Assembly (NCBI GenBank): GCA_900548695.1
Contig: URLC01000004.1
Location: 62,001 to 126,000 of the forward strand
From: an uncultured Mycoplasmatota bacterium
GTDB lineage: Bacteria > Bacillota_I > Bacilli_A > RF39 > UBA660
Length of the DNA stretch: 64,000 nucleotides
Direction: 5' to 3'
In this document: positions 47,392 to 56,978 of the stretch, piece by piece
Position numbering within the stretch: the first letter of the stretch is position 1
Layout of the letters: the number at the start of each line of letters is the position of its first letter
Notes under the pieces: generated by a model
Told to the model about the DNA's origin: nothing
Database searches by the model: none
The model's input: only the letters and a program-made list of their open reading frames with translations
Made by a program: the position numbers and the translations under genes

Positions 47392-48058
47392 ATATGATGA
47401 AGCCGAATCTAATCAGTCTAAATACTGCTATCCAGGAACAGATATATTAATAAATAAGTTAGACATAAAAAATCAAGAAGAATTAGATGTTGCTGAAAGA
47501 AGAATAACAACACTAATGTTAACAGAATTACAGGTTACTCCCTTACCAACTCCCAATAAATTATTTAGTGCAGACTATTATTTAAGCCTACATAAAAAAG
47601 TTTTTTCACTTATTTATAGTTTTGCTGGTGAAACAAGAAATGAAAATATTACCAAAGGTAACACTCCTTTTTGTCGTCCAGAGTTTATTTACAACTATTT
47701 AAGTGATACTTTAAATACTATGGCAAAAAAAATGACAAGAGTAGAAACTAGAGAGGACATTACCAGTTGGTTAGCTGATTGCTATGGAGAACTAAATATT
47801 ATCCACCCATTCCGAGAAGGCAATGGCCGAATAGCTAGAGAGTTTTTAAGAGAATCAGTAGAATGCATGGATGAACATCTTGGCTTTAATTATGAATTAG
47901 ATTTTTCCAATGTAACAGAACATTCTAGTAAAAATTTCATGAATGCTTCAATTATAAGTGCGATAAGATGTGATAATACTCCATTAAAGGAATTTTTCGA
48001 TAGTATTTTAAAAGAAAAGAATAATGAAAAAGTAGACCAAACAAAAAAAGGAAGATAA
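47372..48058 (+). CDS. Fic family AMP-transferase (toxin)
   Basis: This 228-residue protein has the full Fic motif HPFREGNGR (residues 145-153) with the catalytic His145, and the flap region TKGNTPFCRPEFI. Such enzymes transfer AMP to host proteins, often gyrase and topoisomerase IV. AAGGAG precedes the ATG. With the antitoxin it makes a chromosomal toxin-antitoxin unit. Confidence 0.93.
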   Translation: MVKLKSRYDEAESNQSKYCYPGTDILINKLDIKNQEELDVAERRITTLMLTELQVTPLPTPNKLFSADYYLSLHKKVFSLIYSFAGETRNENITKGNTPFCRPEFIYNYLSDTLNTMAKKMTRVETREDITSWLADCYGELNIIHPFREGNGRIAREFLRESVECMDEHLGFNYELDFSNVTEHSSKNFMNASIISAIRCDNTPLKEFFDSILKEKNNEKVDQTKKGR

Positions 48059-48073
48059 CTCTTTCTTTTTTTT
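48043..48073 (+). terminator. Terminator after fic
   Basis: GGAAGA pairs with TCTTTC around TAAC, with an A run before and nine T after, so it may work in both directions. Confidence 0.55.
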
Positions 48074-48108
48074 TAATTATGGTGTAAAATAAAAATGTAA
48101 TTTGAAAT

Positions 48109-48183
48109 TGCCCTATAGCCAAGCGGTAAGGCAGTGCGCTCTGACCGCACGATGCGTTAGTTCGAATCTAACTAGGGCAACCA
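48109..48183 (+). tRNA. tRNA-Gln (anticodon CTG)
   Basis: Acceptor TGCCCTA / TAGGGCA, D arm GCCAAGCGGTAAGGC, anticodon stem GTGCG / CGCAC with loop CTCTGAC, T arm GTTAG-TTCGAAT-CTAAC, discriminator A and encoded CCA. The U1-A72 pair is typical for tRNA-Gln. Confidence 0.95.
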
Positions 48184-48193
48184 ATTTGAAAAT

Positions 48194-48218
48194 AACCCTT
48201 GATTTTTCAAGGGTTTTT
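48194..48218 (+). terminator. Terminator after tRNA-Gln
   Basis: AACCCTTGA pairs with TCAAGGGTT around TTTT and is followed by T. The 200 bases that follow hold no gene, only AT-rich DNA and a TATAAT at 48286. Confidence 0.75.
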
Positions 48219-48418
48219 GTGTGTGACAAAAGTTTCACATTTTATTTGCATCTTATAAAAGAATATAACTTCACATAAAATTTAATATAATTTACGCCTA
48301 AAATAACAAACACAACTGAAAAATAATCTATAATTAATAGTCATCTGATTACTTAATTAATGATAATTGTAAATACCAAAATATAAAGAATAAATAAAAT
48401 AAAGTAGGAGGTAATGTT

Positions 48419-48586
48419 ATGAAAAAATCGTGGTGGAATTTAAAACCATTCATAACTATAATAATGACTTTTGCTTTAGTTATTTTACTATTTGTCCCAT
48501 TTACTATTAATAAAGAAGTCTTAATGTTATTCAGTACATCATACGGCGCAATTATAACTTATTTTTTTAAAGAAGATAAAGAATAA
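48419..48586 (+). CDS. Small two-helix membrane protein
   Basis: A 55-residue frame follows AGGAGG. It has two hydrophobic helices (ITIIMTFALVILLFVPFTI; VLMLFSTSYGAIITYFF) and a charged end. A terminator follows. The family is not recognised. Confidence 0.65.
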   Translation: MKKSWWNLKPFITIIMTFALVILLFVPFTINKEVLMLFSTSYGAIITYFFKEDKE

Positions 48587-48596
48587 AAAAAGAAAT

Positions 48597-48622
48597 AAGA
48601 GTCCTAGATATGGCTCTTTTTC
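48597..48622 (+). terminator. Terminator after the small membrane protein
   Basis: AAGAGTCC pairs with GGCTCTT (one bulged T) and is followed by TTTTT. Confidence 0.6.
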
Positions 48623-48683
48623 TTGATTTTTCGAGCATTTTAGTTTATTATTAAATAGAAGTTTTTCAGTAAGAGGTGAAAAT

Positions 48684-50342
48684 ATGAATAAAGAAGAGCG
48701 TATAGAGTTAGCAGAGCTTTTATTTCCAAATATAACAAAGACTAGAGAAGATTATGAAAAAATGTATCCTGAAAGAGATTTAGAAGAAGGAGCAATGGTA
48801 ACAAGATACGGACCAAGTCCAACAGGAAGTGTACACCTAGGGAATTTACTTAGTGCATTTGCCGATATGGTGTATGCTAAACAGACAAAGGGTAGTTTCT
48901 TTTTAAGAATTGAAGATACAGACCAAAAGAGAATGATTGATGGTGGAATAGAAAATATTACAAGTGTTTTACATGATTTTGATATTTTACCTAACGAAGG
49001 TTATTCTTTTGGGGGATCTTACGGGCCATATCGACAAAGTGAAAGAACAGAAATTTATCAAACTTATATCAAAGACTTAGTTAAACAAGGATTGGCCTAT
49101 CCGTGTTTTATGACAGAAGAGGAACAAAATAATATAAAAGAAGAGCAAGCTATCAATAAAGTAAAAATTGGTATCTACGGAATGTATGCAGTAGATAGAG
49201 ATTTATCTTTGGAAGAAGTAAAAGAAAAACTTGCAAATGGTGAAGAATATGTAATAAGGTTAAAGTCACCAGGAGATGCCAACAAGCAAATCGAAGTAGT
49301 AGATTGCATCAAAGGTAAAATGAAATTCCCCGAACATGATATGGATACAGTATTATTAAAAAAAGATAAAACACCAACTTATCACTTTGCTCATGCAATT
49401 GATGACCATTTAATGCATACAACGCATGTAATCCGTGGAGATGAATGGGTATCAAGCTTACCTTTACATGTTCAATTATTTGAAATTTTAGGTTTTAAAC
49501 CAGTAAAATATGCCCATATTGCTCCAATTACTATTAAAGATCAGGAAACAGGAAATATAAGAAAAATTAGTAAACGAAAAGATCCATGGTTTGGAGTGAA
49601 ATACTATGATGAAAATGGAATTCCAATAGAGGCTTTACACCTTTATCTCGCAACAATAACAAACACTAACTTTGAAGAGTGGTATTTAAATAATACCGAT
49701 AAAGATATTTCGGAATTTGAATTCAGTTTTGATAAACAAGCAATTGGTGGTACTTCATTTGATGAAGCTAAGCTAGTAAATTTATGTAAGACTTACTTTT
49801 CACGCAAAACTGGAAAAGAAGTATATAATGAAACTTATAATTGGGCTTTAAAACATGATGAAAAATACGCTGGATTATTAGAAGCAAATAAAGATGATAT
49901 GATCAACTTCTTTAACATTGAAAAAGATGGACCAAGGCCAAGAAAAGATATTAGTAAATATTCTGACGTAAAAGAAGAATTTTCATATGCTATTGACTCT
50001 ATGTTCAAACAAGAAAATTATCAAAAATATGATGGAGATAAAACATATGATGTAGAATTAATAAAAGAGTATATGGAACAAATAGATTTAACCGTAGCAA
50101 ATGACGAATGGTTCAATAAAACCAAAGAATTCGCCATAGAGCATGGATATGCAGGAAGTCCTAAAGAATATAAGAAATCTCCAGAAGAATATAAAGGACA
50201 TGTTGGTGATATTTGTGAAGCTCTTCGTGTAATGATTACTGGTAGAACAAAGTCACCTGACTTATTCTCAATTATGAAAATATTAGGAAAAGATAGAATT
50301 AATAATAGAATAGAGCAATATAAAGAATATAGTAATCAGTAG
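48684..50342 (+). CDS. gltX: Glutamate--tRNA ligase
   Basis: This 552-residue class I synthetase has the HIGH-type motif in TRYGPSPTGSVHLGN and the KMSKS-type motif in RKISKRKD. It charges tRNA-Glu (and perhaps tRNA-Gln in organisms with the amidotransferase route). AGAGGTG precedes the ATG. Its length and long insertions set it apart from the usual 480-residue bacterial form. It is followed by tRNA-Pro, probably on one transcript. Confidence 0.93.
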   Translation: MNKEERIELAELLFPNITKTREDYEKMYPERDLEEGAMVTRYGPSPTGSVHLGNLLSAFADMVYAKQTKGSFFLRIEDTDQKRMIDGGIENITSVLHDFDILPNEGYSFGGSYGPYRQSERTEIYQTYIKDLVKQGLAYPCFMTEEEQNNIKEEQAINKVKIGIYGMYAVDRDLSLEEVKEKLANGEEYVIRLKSPGDANKQIEVVDCIKGKMKFPEHDMDTVLLKKDKTPTYHFAHAIDDHLMHTTHVIRGDEWVSSLPLHVQLFEILGFKPVKYAHIAPITIKDQETGNIRKISKRKDPWFGVKYYDENGIPIEALHLYLATITNTNFEEWYLNNTDKDISEFEFSFDKQAIGGTSFDEAKLVNLCKTYFSRKTGKEVYNETYNWALKHDEKYAGLLEANKDDMINFFNIEKDGPRPRKDISKYSDVKEEFSYAIDSMFKQENYQKYDGDKTYDVELIKEYMEQIDLTVANDEWFNKTKEFAIEHGYAGSPKEYKKSPEEYKGHVGDICEALRVMITGRTKSPDLFSIMKILGKDRINNRIEQYKEYSNQ

Positions 50343-50361
50343 AAAGTGTTTTACACTTTCT
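50341..50361 (+). other. Hairpin between gltX and tRNA-Pro
   Basis: AGAAAGTGT-TTT-ACACTTTCT is a perfect 9-bp hairpin that ends one base before the mature tRNA 5' end and overlaps the gltX stop. There is no T run after it. It probably marks processing rather than termination. Confidence 0.5.
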
Positions 50362-50438
<77 letters not shown>

Positions 50439-50450
50439 TAAGTAAAAAAG

Positions 50451-50472
50451 AAGAGGAACTTCCTCTTTTTTT
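50451..50472 (+). terminator. Terminator after tRNA-Pro
   Basis: AAGAGGA pairs with TCCTCTT around ACT and is followed by a T run. Confidence 0.75.
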
Positions 50473-50518
50473 ATTATATATATTTTGATAAAATAGTAAT
50501 AGAAAGGATAAATAAATT

Positions 50519-51625
50519 ATGAAATATGATTATATTATAGTTGGTGCTGGTCTTTTTGGCGCAACGTTTGCAAATCTTGCAAAAAAATCAGGTAAAAAAG
50601 TATTGGTTTTAGAAAAAAGAAATCATATCGCCGGAAATGTCTACACTGAGGAAATAGAAAATATTCCAGTTCATAAATACGGAGCGCATATTTTTCATAC
50701 AGATGATAAAGAAGTCTGGGACTATGTTAATTCGTTTGTAGAATTTAATCGTTACACAAACTCTCCAATCGCAAGAATTGGAAAAGAAGTTTATAATATG
50801 CCGTTTAATATGAATACGTTTTCTAAAATATGGCCAGATGTTATAACTCCGGAAGATGCTAAAAGAAAAATAGAAAAAGAAAAACAAGAGATGGCTGGAA
50901 AAACGCCAGAAAACTTAGAAGAACAGGCGATTTCTTTAGTAGGAAGGACTATCTATGAAAAGCTGATAAAAGGTTATACGGAAAAACAATGGAATAGAGA
51001 TTGTAAAGATTTACCAGCATTTATTATAAAGCGTCTACCAGTAAGATTTATCTATGATAATAATTATTTTAATGACAAATACCAAGGAATTCCAATTGGT
51101 GGTTATACTAAATTAGTGGAAAAAATGTTATCAGGCATTGAAGTAAAGTTAAATACAGATTATTTAAAAGAAAAAGAAAAATATAATGCTTTAGGAAACA
51201 AAATAATTTATACAGGTATGTTGGATGAATACTTTGATTGTAAATTAGGCAGATTAGAATATCGTTCTTTAAGATTTGAAACTAAAGTTTTAGACACTAC
51301 TAATTTTCAAGGGAATGCAGTAATCAATTATACCGGAAAAGAAGTTTCATACACTAGAGTTATTGAACATAAACACTTTGATAATATAGAAAGTGATAAA
51401 ACGATAGTAACTTATGAATATCCAGACAATTGGGATAAATCGAAAGAAGCCTATTATGTCATTAACGATGACAAAAACAACGCTTTAAGAAATCAATATC
51501 AAGAATTAACTAAAAAAGAAAAAAACGTAATTTTTGGCGGTAGACTTGCTGAATATAAATACTATGATATGGATGATGTTATTAGAAGTGCCATGAATAC
51601 CTATAATAACATTGAAGGAGAATAA
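50519..51625 (+). CDS. glf: UDP-galactopyranose mutase
   Basis: This 368-residue flavoprotein has the FAD-binding GAGLFGATFA near the N-terminus, LEKRNHIAGNVYTE, HKYGAHIFHT, the conserved Arg regions (FIIKRLPVRF) and GGRLAEYKYYDMDDVI at the C-terminus. It converts UDP-galactopyranose to UDP-galactofuranose for surface glycans. An acetyltransferase gene follows by 1 base. Confidence 0.96.
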   Translation: MKYDYIIVGAGLFGATFANLAKKSGKKVLVLEKRNHIAGNVYTEEIENIPVHKYGAHIFHTDDKEVWDYVNSFVEFNRYTNSPIARIGKEVYNMPFNMNTFSKIWPDVITPEDAKRKIEKEKQEMAGKTPENLEEQAISLVGRTIYEKLIKGYTEKQWNRDCKDLPAFIIKRLPVRFIYDNNYFNDKYQGIPIGGYTKLVEKMLSGIEVKLNTDYLKEKEKYNALGNKIIYTGMLDEYFDCKLGRLEYRSLRFETKVLDTTNFQGNAVINYTGKEVSYTRVIEHKHFDNIESDKTIVTYEYPDNWDKSKEAYYVINDDKNNALRNQYQELTKKEKNVIFGGRLAEYKYYDMDDVIRSAMNTYNNIEGE

Positions 51626-51626
51626 T

Positions 51627-52076
51627 ATGGAATTAGATAATTTTTTCTTAGCTGAATATGATGATGCAAATATTGATCATAAAACTGTCGCAATCGAACT
51701 AGAAAATGATAGTGATGGAAGAAACTACTTAGGTAACTTAGAATACCACATAAATATGGTCAATAAAAGAAAAGAAGAAAGTCCTTGCAATCATGCATAT
51801 ATTGCATATTATGATGATATTCCAATAGGTTTTATTTCGATAACTAATAAAGATGAGTCATATCAGATAAGTTATGGAATAAGGCCAAGAAATAGAGGAG
51901 AATATTTAGGTTCTATGTTACTACAAGAATTTAGTGAAAAAATGTTTGAAGTTTACAAAGAAATAAATACACTAACATTGATAATAAACAACTTAAATAC
52001 AGGAAGTAAAAAAACAGCCGCTCTAGCAGGCTATACGCAGGAAAACAAAGTAAGACATACCCAAAAAAGAATGTAA
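51627..52076 (+). CDS. GNAT-like acetyltransferase
   Basis: The protein has 149 residues from ATG 51627 (GGAG upstream). It has a GNAT pattern: HAYIAYYDDIPIGFISI, YGIRPRNRGEYLGSMLL with the R-x-x-G/A-like coenzyme A loop, then a Lys/Arg end. Acceptor unknown. It shares an operon with glf. Confidence 0.8.
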   Translation: MELDNFFLAEYDDANIDHKTVAIELENDSDGRNYLGNLEYHINMVNKRKEESPCNHAYIAYYDDIPIGFISITNKDESYQISYGIRPRNRGEYLGSMLLQEFSEKMFEVYKEINTLTLIINNLNTGSKKTAALAGYTQENKVRHTQKRM

Positions 52077-52079
52077 AAA

Positions 52080-52102
52080 CACACCATATTGGTGTGCTTT
52101 TT
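52080..52102 (+). terminator. Terminator after the GNAT gene
   Basis: CACACCA-TAT-TGGTGTG followed by CTTTTT. Confidence 0.75.
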
Positions 52103-52189
52103 ATTTGAATATATAAGTTTTTGGAGATGGTAAAAAAAATACCCCAAAAATATATTCTACATATTTCTTTTTTATTTATCAAAAAAATA

Positions 52190-52218
52190 TTGCACTTTAA
52201 AAAAACAAACAGTATAAT
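52190..52218 (+). promoter_or_regulatory. Sigma-70 type promoter
   Basis: TTGCAC (52190-52195) and TATAAT (52213-52218) are 17 bases apart, ahead of GGAGGGG and the ATG at 52248. Confidence 0.7.
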
Positions 52219-52247
52219 AAATTGACTATTATTAAGGAGGGGTCTAC

Positions 52248-53693
52248 ATGCAAAAAGAATATGAATTTTTTACAATAATATCTGGTAATAATAACATCCT
52301 AATTTCCGCACCACATACATACTTTCATAAAAGAAAAAACAAAAAGAAAAAAAACGAAGTAGGATTGTTAGAAATTATTGATATTTTATCCAAAAAAACT
52401 AATAGCCACTTTATATATACTAATAAGGATATAAACTATGATCCTAATTTTGATAAAGATAATATTTATCAAAAGAAAATGATTGAATATATAAAAGAAA
52501 ATAATATTGAATATGTAATTGACTTACATGGAATGTCATCAATATATAATAAAAATATAGAAATAGGTACTAATTATTTAAAAAATATAAATTATGATTC
52601 TAAATTTCTAGAAAAAATTATATCTATTTTCAAAGTGAATTCTATTACAAAAGTACAAATTGATAAGAATTTTAAAGCTACAGGCAACACCATTGCTAAT
52701 ACTATAAATTCCAAAACCAATATCAAAGCATTACAAATTGAAATAAATAAAAAATATAGAATAAATAAAAGCAAAATGTTTATAAACACAATTAACGCTT
52801 TAACGGATATCATATTATATTTACAACGTACAAAAGATATAGCTGACATTGATTATGAAGAAAAATATGATAAAGTTTTAGATATTAAACCAGCATATGG
52901 TTATACAGTGAAACTAGGAGAAGTACCATATAATCACGTAGGGCTAGAAATAGAAGTAGCAGTTCATTATACAAGAAATAATTATTCTTTTATAAAAAAG
53001 ATGCTAGTAAATGTAAAAAATATAGTCGGAGATAATGGTTATTTCGTAAAAGATGGAACTATACAAGGGGAATATTCTTTTGAAATAGTATTAAAGCCGA
53101 TGTCCATTAATGACATTTATAAAATATATTCTAATATAAGAAACATAGTAGAATTTTCTAACGGAATTATTGATATTTCCAAAGAGAGTAATTGTGGTAT
53201 TCATTTAAATTTTAATAAAGGCGATATAAAAGATTTAAAAACATCTCACAAAAAAATTACTATGTTTACTAAAAATAATCCAGAATATTTTGATACCAAT
53301 ATATATAAAAAGTTTAAATTTAATTTAGATGTAAATAAATATATAGAATATCAAAAAACAATTAGTAATAAATATGTCTGGATCAATTATCTAAAAAACA
53401 AGGTAGTAGAAATTAGAAATATAAAAGCAGACATTTCTCCAGATGATTTATCCTTTATTCTATCAAAATTTATTTTATATTTTTACGAAGAAGAATACTA
53501 CATAGAGCATGATTTAGATATATCACAAGTATGTGATTTACTATTTGAAGAAAATAATAGTGAAGAAATAATAAAAAGTATCAATAGTCATGGAATACTA
53601 ATATTAAAGTTCAATGAAGGTAGATGCAATACTATACCTATAGATGAAGAAATAACAAATTTTATCAATAACAAAGAAGAAAATAATAAATGA
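52248..53693 (+). CDS. N-formylglutamate amidohydrolase-like domain fused to an amidoligase-like domain
   Basis: This 481-residue protein has two parts. Residues 1-195 resemble N-formylglutamate amidohydrolases: ISAPHT (19-24), YDPNFDKDNIYQ, VIDLHGMS (90-97), ALQIEIN (161-167). Residues 225-460 resemble amidoligases of the glutamine-synthetase-like fold: HVGLEIEVAVH (230-240), VKDGTIQGEYSFEIVLKP (268-284), NCGIHLNF (315-322). One half would break and the other form amide bonds. There is no signal peptide. It has its own promoter and terminator. Substrate unknown. Confidence 0.6.
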   Translation: MQKEYEFFTIISGNNNILISAPHTYFHKRKNKKKKNEVGLLEIIDILSKKTNSHFIYTNKDINYDPNFDKDNIYQKKMIEYIKENNIEYVIDLHGMSSIYNKNIEIGTNYLKNINYDSKFLEKIISIFKVNSITKVQIDKNFKATGNTIANTINSKTNIKALQIEINKKYRINKSKMFINTINALTDIILYLQRTKDIADIDYEEKYDKVLDIKPAYGYTVKLGEVPYNHVGLEIEVAVHYTRNNYSFIKKMLVNVKNIVGDNGYFVKDGTIQGEYSFEIVLKPMSINDIYKIYSNIRNIVEFSNGIIDISKESNCGIHLNFNKGDIKDLKTSHKKITMFTKNNPEYFDTNIYKKFKFNLDVNKYIEYQKTISNKYVWINYLKNKVVEIRNIKADISPDDLSFILSKFILYFYEEEYYIEHDLDISQVCDLLFEENNSEEIIKSINSHGILILKFNEGRCNTIPIDEEITNFINNKEENNK

Positions 53694-53727
53694 ACGGATA
53701 GGATAGTAAAAACATAAAAACGCAAGG

Positions 53728-53758
53728 TCAAGTTAATGTAAATTAACTTGATTTTCAT
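53728..53758 (+). terminator. Terminator after the fusion gene
   Basis: TCAAGTTAAT pairs with ATTAACTTGA around GTAA and is followed by TTTT. Beyond it, to 53968, I see AT-rich DNA with one more hairpin. Confidence 0.75.
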
Positions 53759-53890
53759 TTTAGGGTATGCTATATTTATACAGGGCATTTTATAGATAAC
53801 AGCAAAGAGTGTTAAAATTTGACGTAACTAATTATTATATTTATTAGTTTATTTCATAAAATTAATATATTGTTTTATAAAAGAAGAGAT

Positions 53891-53928
53891 AATAATCTAG
53901 TCGACCATTTAGCCTAGATTATTTTATT
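53891..53928 (+). other. Hairpin in the leader of the surface protein gene
   Basis: AATAATCTAG pairs with CTAGATTATT around a 13-base loop and is followed by TTATTTCG. It could be an attenuator or a terminator for a short transcript. Confidence 0.4.
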
Positions 53929-53968
53929 TCGTCTATAAAAAGAAAAACTAAAGAGAGGAAGATGTAAA

Positions 53969-55840
53969 ATTAATTTAAAAAAAGTAAAATGTTATAAAAA
54001 TAAGCGAAAAATTCGGCTGATATTAATAGCCCTATTTTTTTTGTCTGGAATAGGGGTATTTATTTTGAATTCAAATAGTACAAACGAAAGTCTAAAAAAT
54101 ATGAAACAGGATTCTTTAGAAAAAGAAGAAAAACAAAAATTACGAAAAGAAAATGTAATAATTAATGCTGTTGATAATGACTATAATAGTAAATCTGAAA
54201 CGCCAAATAAAAAATTACCAGATGATAGTTACAATAGAGCCCTAGAAGCTTTAAAAAAAGCTGAAGCATCGTTCTTATTAAAAGATGTTAAATTAGCAGA
54301 AGAGTTAATTGCTAAACTGCAAAATAAAAATCAAAAACAAGAGTTAACAGAACGCTTAAACAATGTACGAGAAACAATAGAAGTGAATGAATTAGTAGTT
54401 GAACTAGAACATAAAGTAACTAATTCTAAAAATATAAAAGATTTAAATAAAGCACGTATCTACTATATTGAAAAAGATTTACAAAGAGCAGTACTATCTT
54501 TAAAAAGTAGCTATTTAAAAGATGAGATGTTAAATCGACTAAGTAATCTCCAAAAAATTCTAAGTGACAAAGAAAGCCCTATTATTACTGGAATAAATAA
54601 CAATACTTTTACAGCCCAAGATGTTAGTTTAAATATTAAAGATGATAATGAATATAAAGTAACAATAACCTTGAACGATGAAGAATTTAAATACCAAAAC
54701 ACTTTAACTAAGGAAGGAAAATATGTTGTTACTGTAATAGATCGTGCTTTCAATGAATCAACTATAACATTTACAATTGATAAAACAGCGCCAAGTTTTA
54801 AAAATCTTACTGATGGTATGTATTACCAAGAAAATATTAATGTATTAGTAGAGGATAACAATTTAGATAAAATTAAAGCTAGCGTTTATGCTGATAATTA
54901 TACTATGATTGAAGTACCCAACAATACGCAATTAACAAAAGAGGCACTTTATTACCTTGAAGCAATCGATAAAGCAGGAAATAAAGCTTCAATACATGTA
55001 ACAATAGATAAGACTGCTCCTAAATTAGAAAAGTTGCAAATAATTAATTTAAATAATATAAATTCATCTTATATAAAAGAAGGAGAAACACTAAGAATTT
55101 TAGCGACATTTAACGAAGTGTTACAAACACCGCCCTATATCAATATAGCAGACCAAAAACTAAAACTAGATAAAATATCAGGGGGTAATGGGGAAATAAT
55201 TTATACAACAGATATAACCATAGATGATAGCTTGAAAAAACTAAAAGAAGGAAAAATAAAATATACTATATCTGACTATCAAGATCAGGCTTTACAAACA
55301 GGCGAGAGTATCAATGAAGAATTTGCTAACCAAATTTTAATATATGATAAAACCGCCCCAATAATTTTAAAGAATTCTTCAATTGGCTCAGATGATATAT
55401 ATCGTTATATAAATTTAAAGCTATATGATAAAGAAGGAATTGTTGAATTAAAAATCAACGACAAAGTATACCCACATCGTGGTAACTATATTGATATAGT
55501 CGATGGTGATATATACACGTTTAAAGTTGGTAAAAACAAAATAGAAGTTACTGATAAAGCCCAAAACAAATTAATTTATAACTTTATAGTAGATAAAACC
55601 GCCCCAATAGTAGAAATAAATTATAAATATAAAACTTCAACAAATAAAAATGAATTAGTAACTCTAAAGTTCAATGAAGAAGTAACGTTTGATAGTATGG
55701 AAACTTGGCTATATAAAGGAAATAATACTTATCAAAAAGCATTTCCCAAAAATGTAGTTCAAACATTAAATGTTAAAGACAAAGCTGGTAATAAAGGTAA
55801 AATAAAAATAAATATTGATTGGATAACTAAGAATAGCTAA
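53969..55840 (+). CDS. Membrane-anchored surface protein with Ig-like repeats
   Basis: This protein has about 623 residues. The frame is open upstream of the first common start (TTG 54041) and codes for NLKKVKCYKNKRKIRLILIA, a basic stretch running into a membrane helix, so the likely start is ATT at 53969, 9 bases after GAGGAAG. A helical region follows (about 65-200), then Ig-like units each ending in a repeated (I/Y)DKTAP motif (five near copies). It lacks an LPXTG anchor. It is probably displayed on the cell surface. Confidence 0.72.
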   Translation: MNLKKVKCYKNKRKIRLILIALFFLSGIGVFILNSNSTNESLKNMKQDSLEKEEKQKLRKENVIINAVDNDYNSKSETPNKKLPDDSYNRALEALKKAEASFLLKDVKLAEELIAKLQNKNQKQELTERLNNVRETIEVNELVVELEHKVTNSKNIKDLNKARIYYIEKDLQRAVLSLKSSYLKDEMLNRLSNLQKILSDKESPIITGINNNTFTAQDVSLNIKDDNEYKVTITLNDEEFKYQNTLTKEGKYVVTVIDRAFNESTITFTIDKTAPSFKNLTDGMYYQENINVLVEDNNLDKIKASVYADNYTMIEVPNNTQLTKEALYYLEAIDKAGNKASIHVTIDKTAPKLEKLQIINLNNINSSYIKEGETLRILATFNEVLQTPPYINIADQKLKLDKISGGNGEIIYTTDITIDDSLKKLKEGKIKYTISDYQDQALQTGESINEEFANQILIYDKTAPIILKNSSIGSDDIYRYINLKLYDKEGIVELKINDKVYPHRGNYIDIVDGDIYTFKVGKNKIEVTDKAQNKLIYNFIVDKTAPIVEINYKYKTSTNKNELVTLKFNEEVTFDSMETWLYKGNNTYQKAFPKNVVQTLNVKDKAGNKGKIKINIDWITKNS

Positions 55841-55870
55841 AATATATTTGCAAAAAGAAAGATACTATGT

Positions 55871-55908
55871 AGAAAGAAATAAGTATAATACCATTATTAT
55901 TTCTTTCT
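55871..55908 (+). terminator. Terminator-like hairpin after the surface protein
   Basis: AGAAAGAAATAA pairs with TTATTTCTTTCT; the T-rich arm is followed only by TATG, so termination may be weak. Confidence 0.5.
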
Positions 55909-56015
55909 TATGCCTCTAAATATTTTAGCATTTTTGAAAATAACGATAACAAAATAAATCTGTTTTGTAGATTTTTTTATTTTATACTATAATAAAAATA
56001 AATATGGAGGAAGTT

Positions 56016-56906
56016 ATGGATAAAAGGTTTGCAATTATTGAAATAGGTAGTAATAATACTAAAACACATGTATATGAAAATGATAAAGTCTTGATAGATA
56101 CTACAATAACAATCGAATTTAAAAAAAATTATACGAAAGAAGAAAAAATAGTTGAAGAAGACTTAAAGAAATTATATAAAGTAATAGAGCAAGTTAAAAA
56201 TTATACAGATAATATTCATGTATATGGATGTAGCATTTTTAGAAAATTAAGTGAAGAAGAGTTAAATACTATAAATAAAGATTTAAAAGATAAATTTAAT
56301 TTAGAAGTAGAAGTAGTATCGCAAGAAAAAGAGGCAGAGTATACTGCGTTAGGTTGTTATAATGATATTAACTATAATGATAATATTTGTATTTTTATTG
56401 GTGGAGGCGGTTCTATTGAACTTCTCTTTGTCAAGAATAAAAAGATTATCGATAAAAAATATTATAATTTTGGAGTAGTAGATATTACTAAGAAATTCCC
56501 AAGTTTAAAAAATGATAAGCCAACTTGCACATTTGATGAAGTATATAACTATATTTCTACTTTGATTACTGATATTAATCAAACTGCAGATGTATTAATA
56601 TTAGCTGGAGGAGATCATTTATACTGGTATAATAATGCTGAGTATAAATTAGAGAAAAACACTCTATATGAAAGTAGTAATCAACCGTATATGTTAACGA
56701 AAAAACAAAGTGATAAATACGATAAAGATGCCTTAGTAACTTCATTAAATAGAATTAGAAATAACAGTGATAATCCATTATGGTTTGACGGTTCACGCGC
56801 TATGAAAGTAATAACTAATTATATTTCTCATAAAGTTGCTGCTAAATACATAATTCCTACTAGAATAAATATGGAAGATGGACTAAAAAAGCAGGTAAGC
56901 AAATAA
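56016..56906 (+). CDS. Ppx/GppA-family phosphatase
   Basis: The protein has 296 residues from ATG 56016 (TGGAGG upstream). It has the ASKHA-fold pattern of exopolyphosphatases/pppGpp phosphatases: FAIIEIGSNNTKTHVYE at the start, VSQEKEAEYTALG, and the phosphate loop FIGGGGSIELLFV. It is shorter than the usual Ppx and lacks the HD-like C-terminal domain, so it is the small form. Substrate could be polyphosphate or (p)ppGpp. Confidence 0.8.
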   Translation: MDKRFAIIEIGSNNTKTHVYENDKVLIDTTITIEFKKNYTKEEKIVEEDLKKLYKVIEQVKNYTDNIHVYGCSIFRKLSEEELNTINKDLKDKFNLEVEVVSQEKEAEYTALGCYNDINYNDNICIFIGGGGSIELLFVKNKKIIDKKYYNFGVVDITKKFPSLKNDKPTCTFDEVYNYISTLITDINQTADVLILAGGDHLYWYNNAEYKLEKNTLYESSNQPYMLTKKQSDKYDKDALVTSLNRIRNNSDNPLWFDGSRAMKVITNYISHKVAAKYIIPTRINMEDGLKKQVSK

Positions 56907-56931
56907 AATAAACAATTTTTAATTTTAATAC

Positions 56932-56960
56932 TTGCACAGCCTTACAATTTGTGATATGAT
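56932..56960 (+). promoter_or_regulatory. Promoter of the tRNA-Met/tRNA-Leu unit
   Basis: TTGCAC (56932-56937) and TATGAT (56955-56960) are 17 bases apart, 18 bases before tRNA-Met. Confidence 0.7.
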
Positions 56961-56978
56961 TAAATGGCAATGGAAATT

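Noticed and set aside
50341..50361. Terminator between gltX and tRNA-Pro
   Set aside because: The hairpin has no T run and ends one base before the mature tRNA, so a processing role is likelier.
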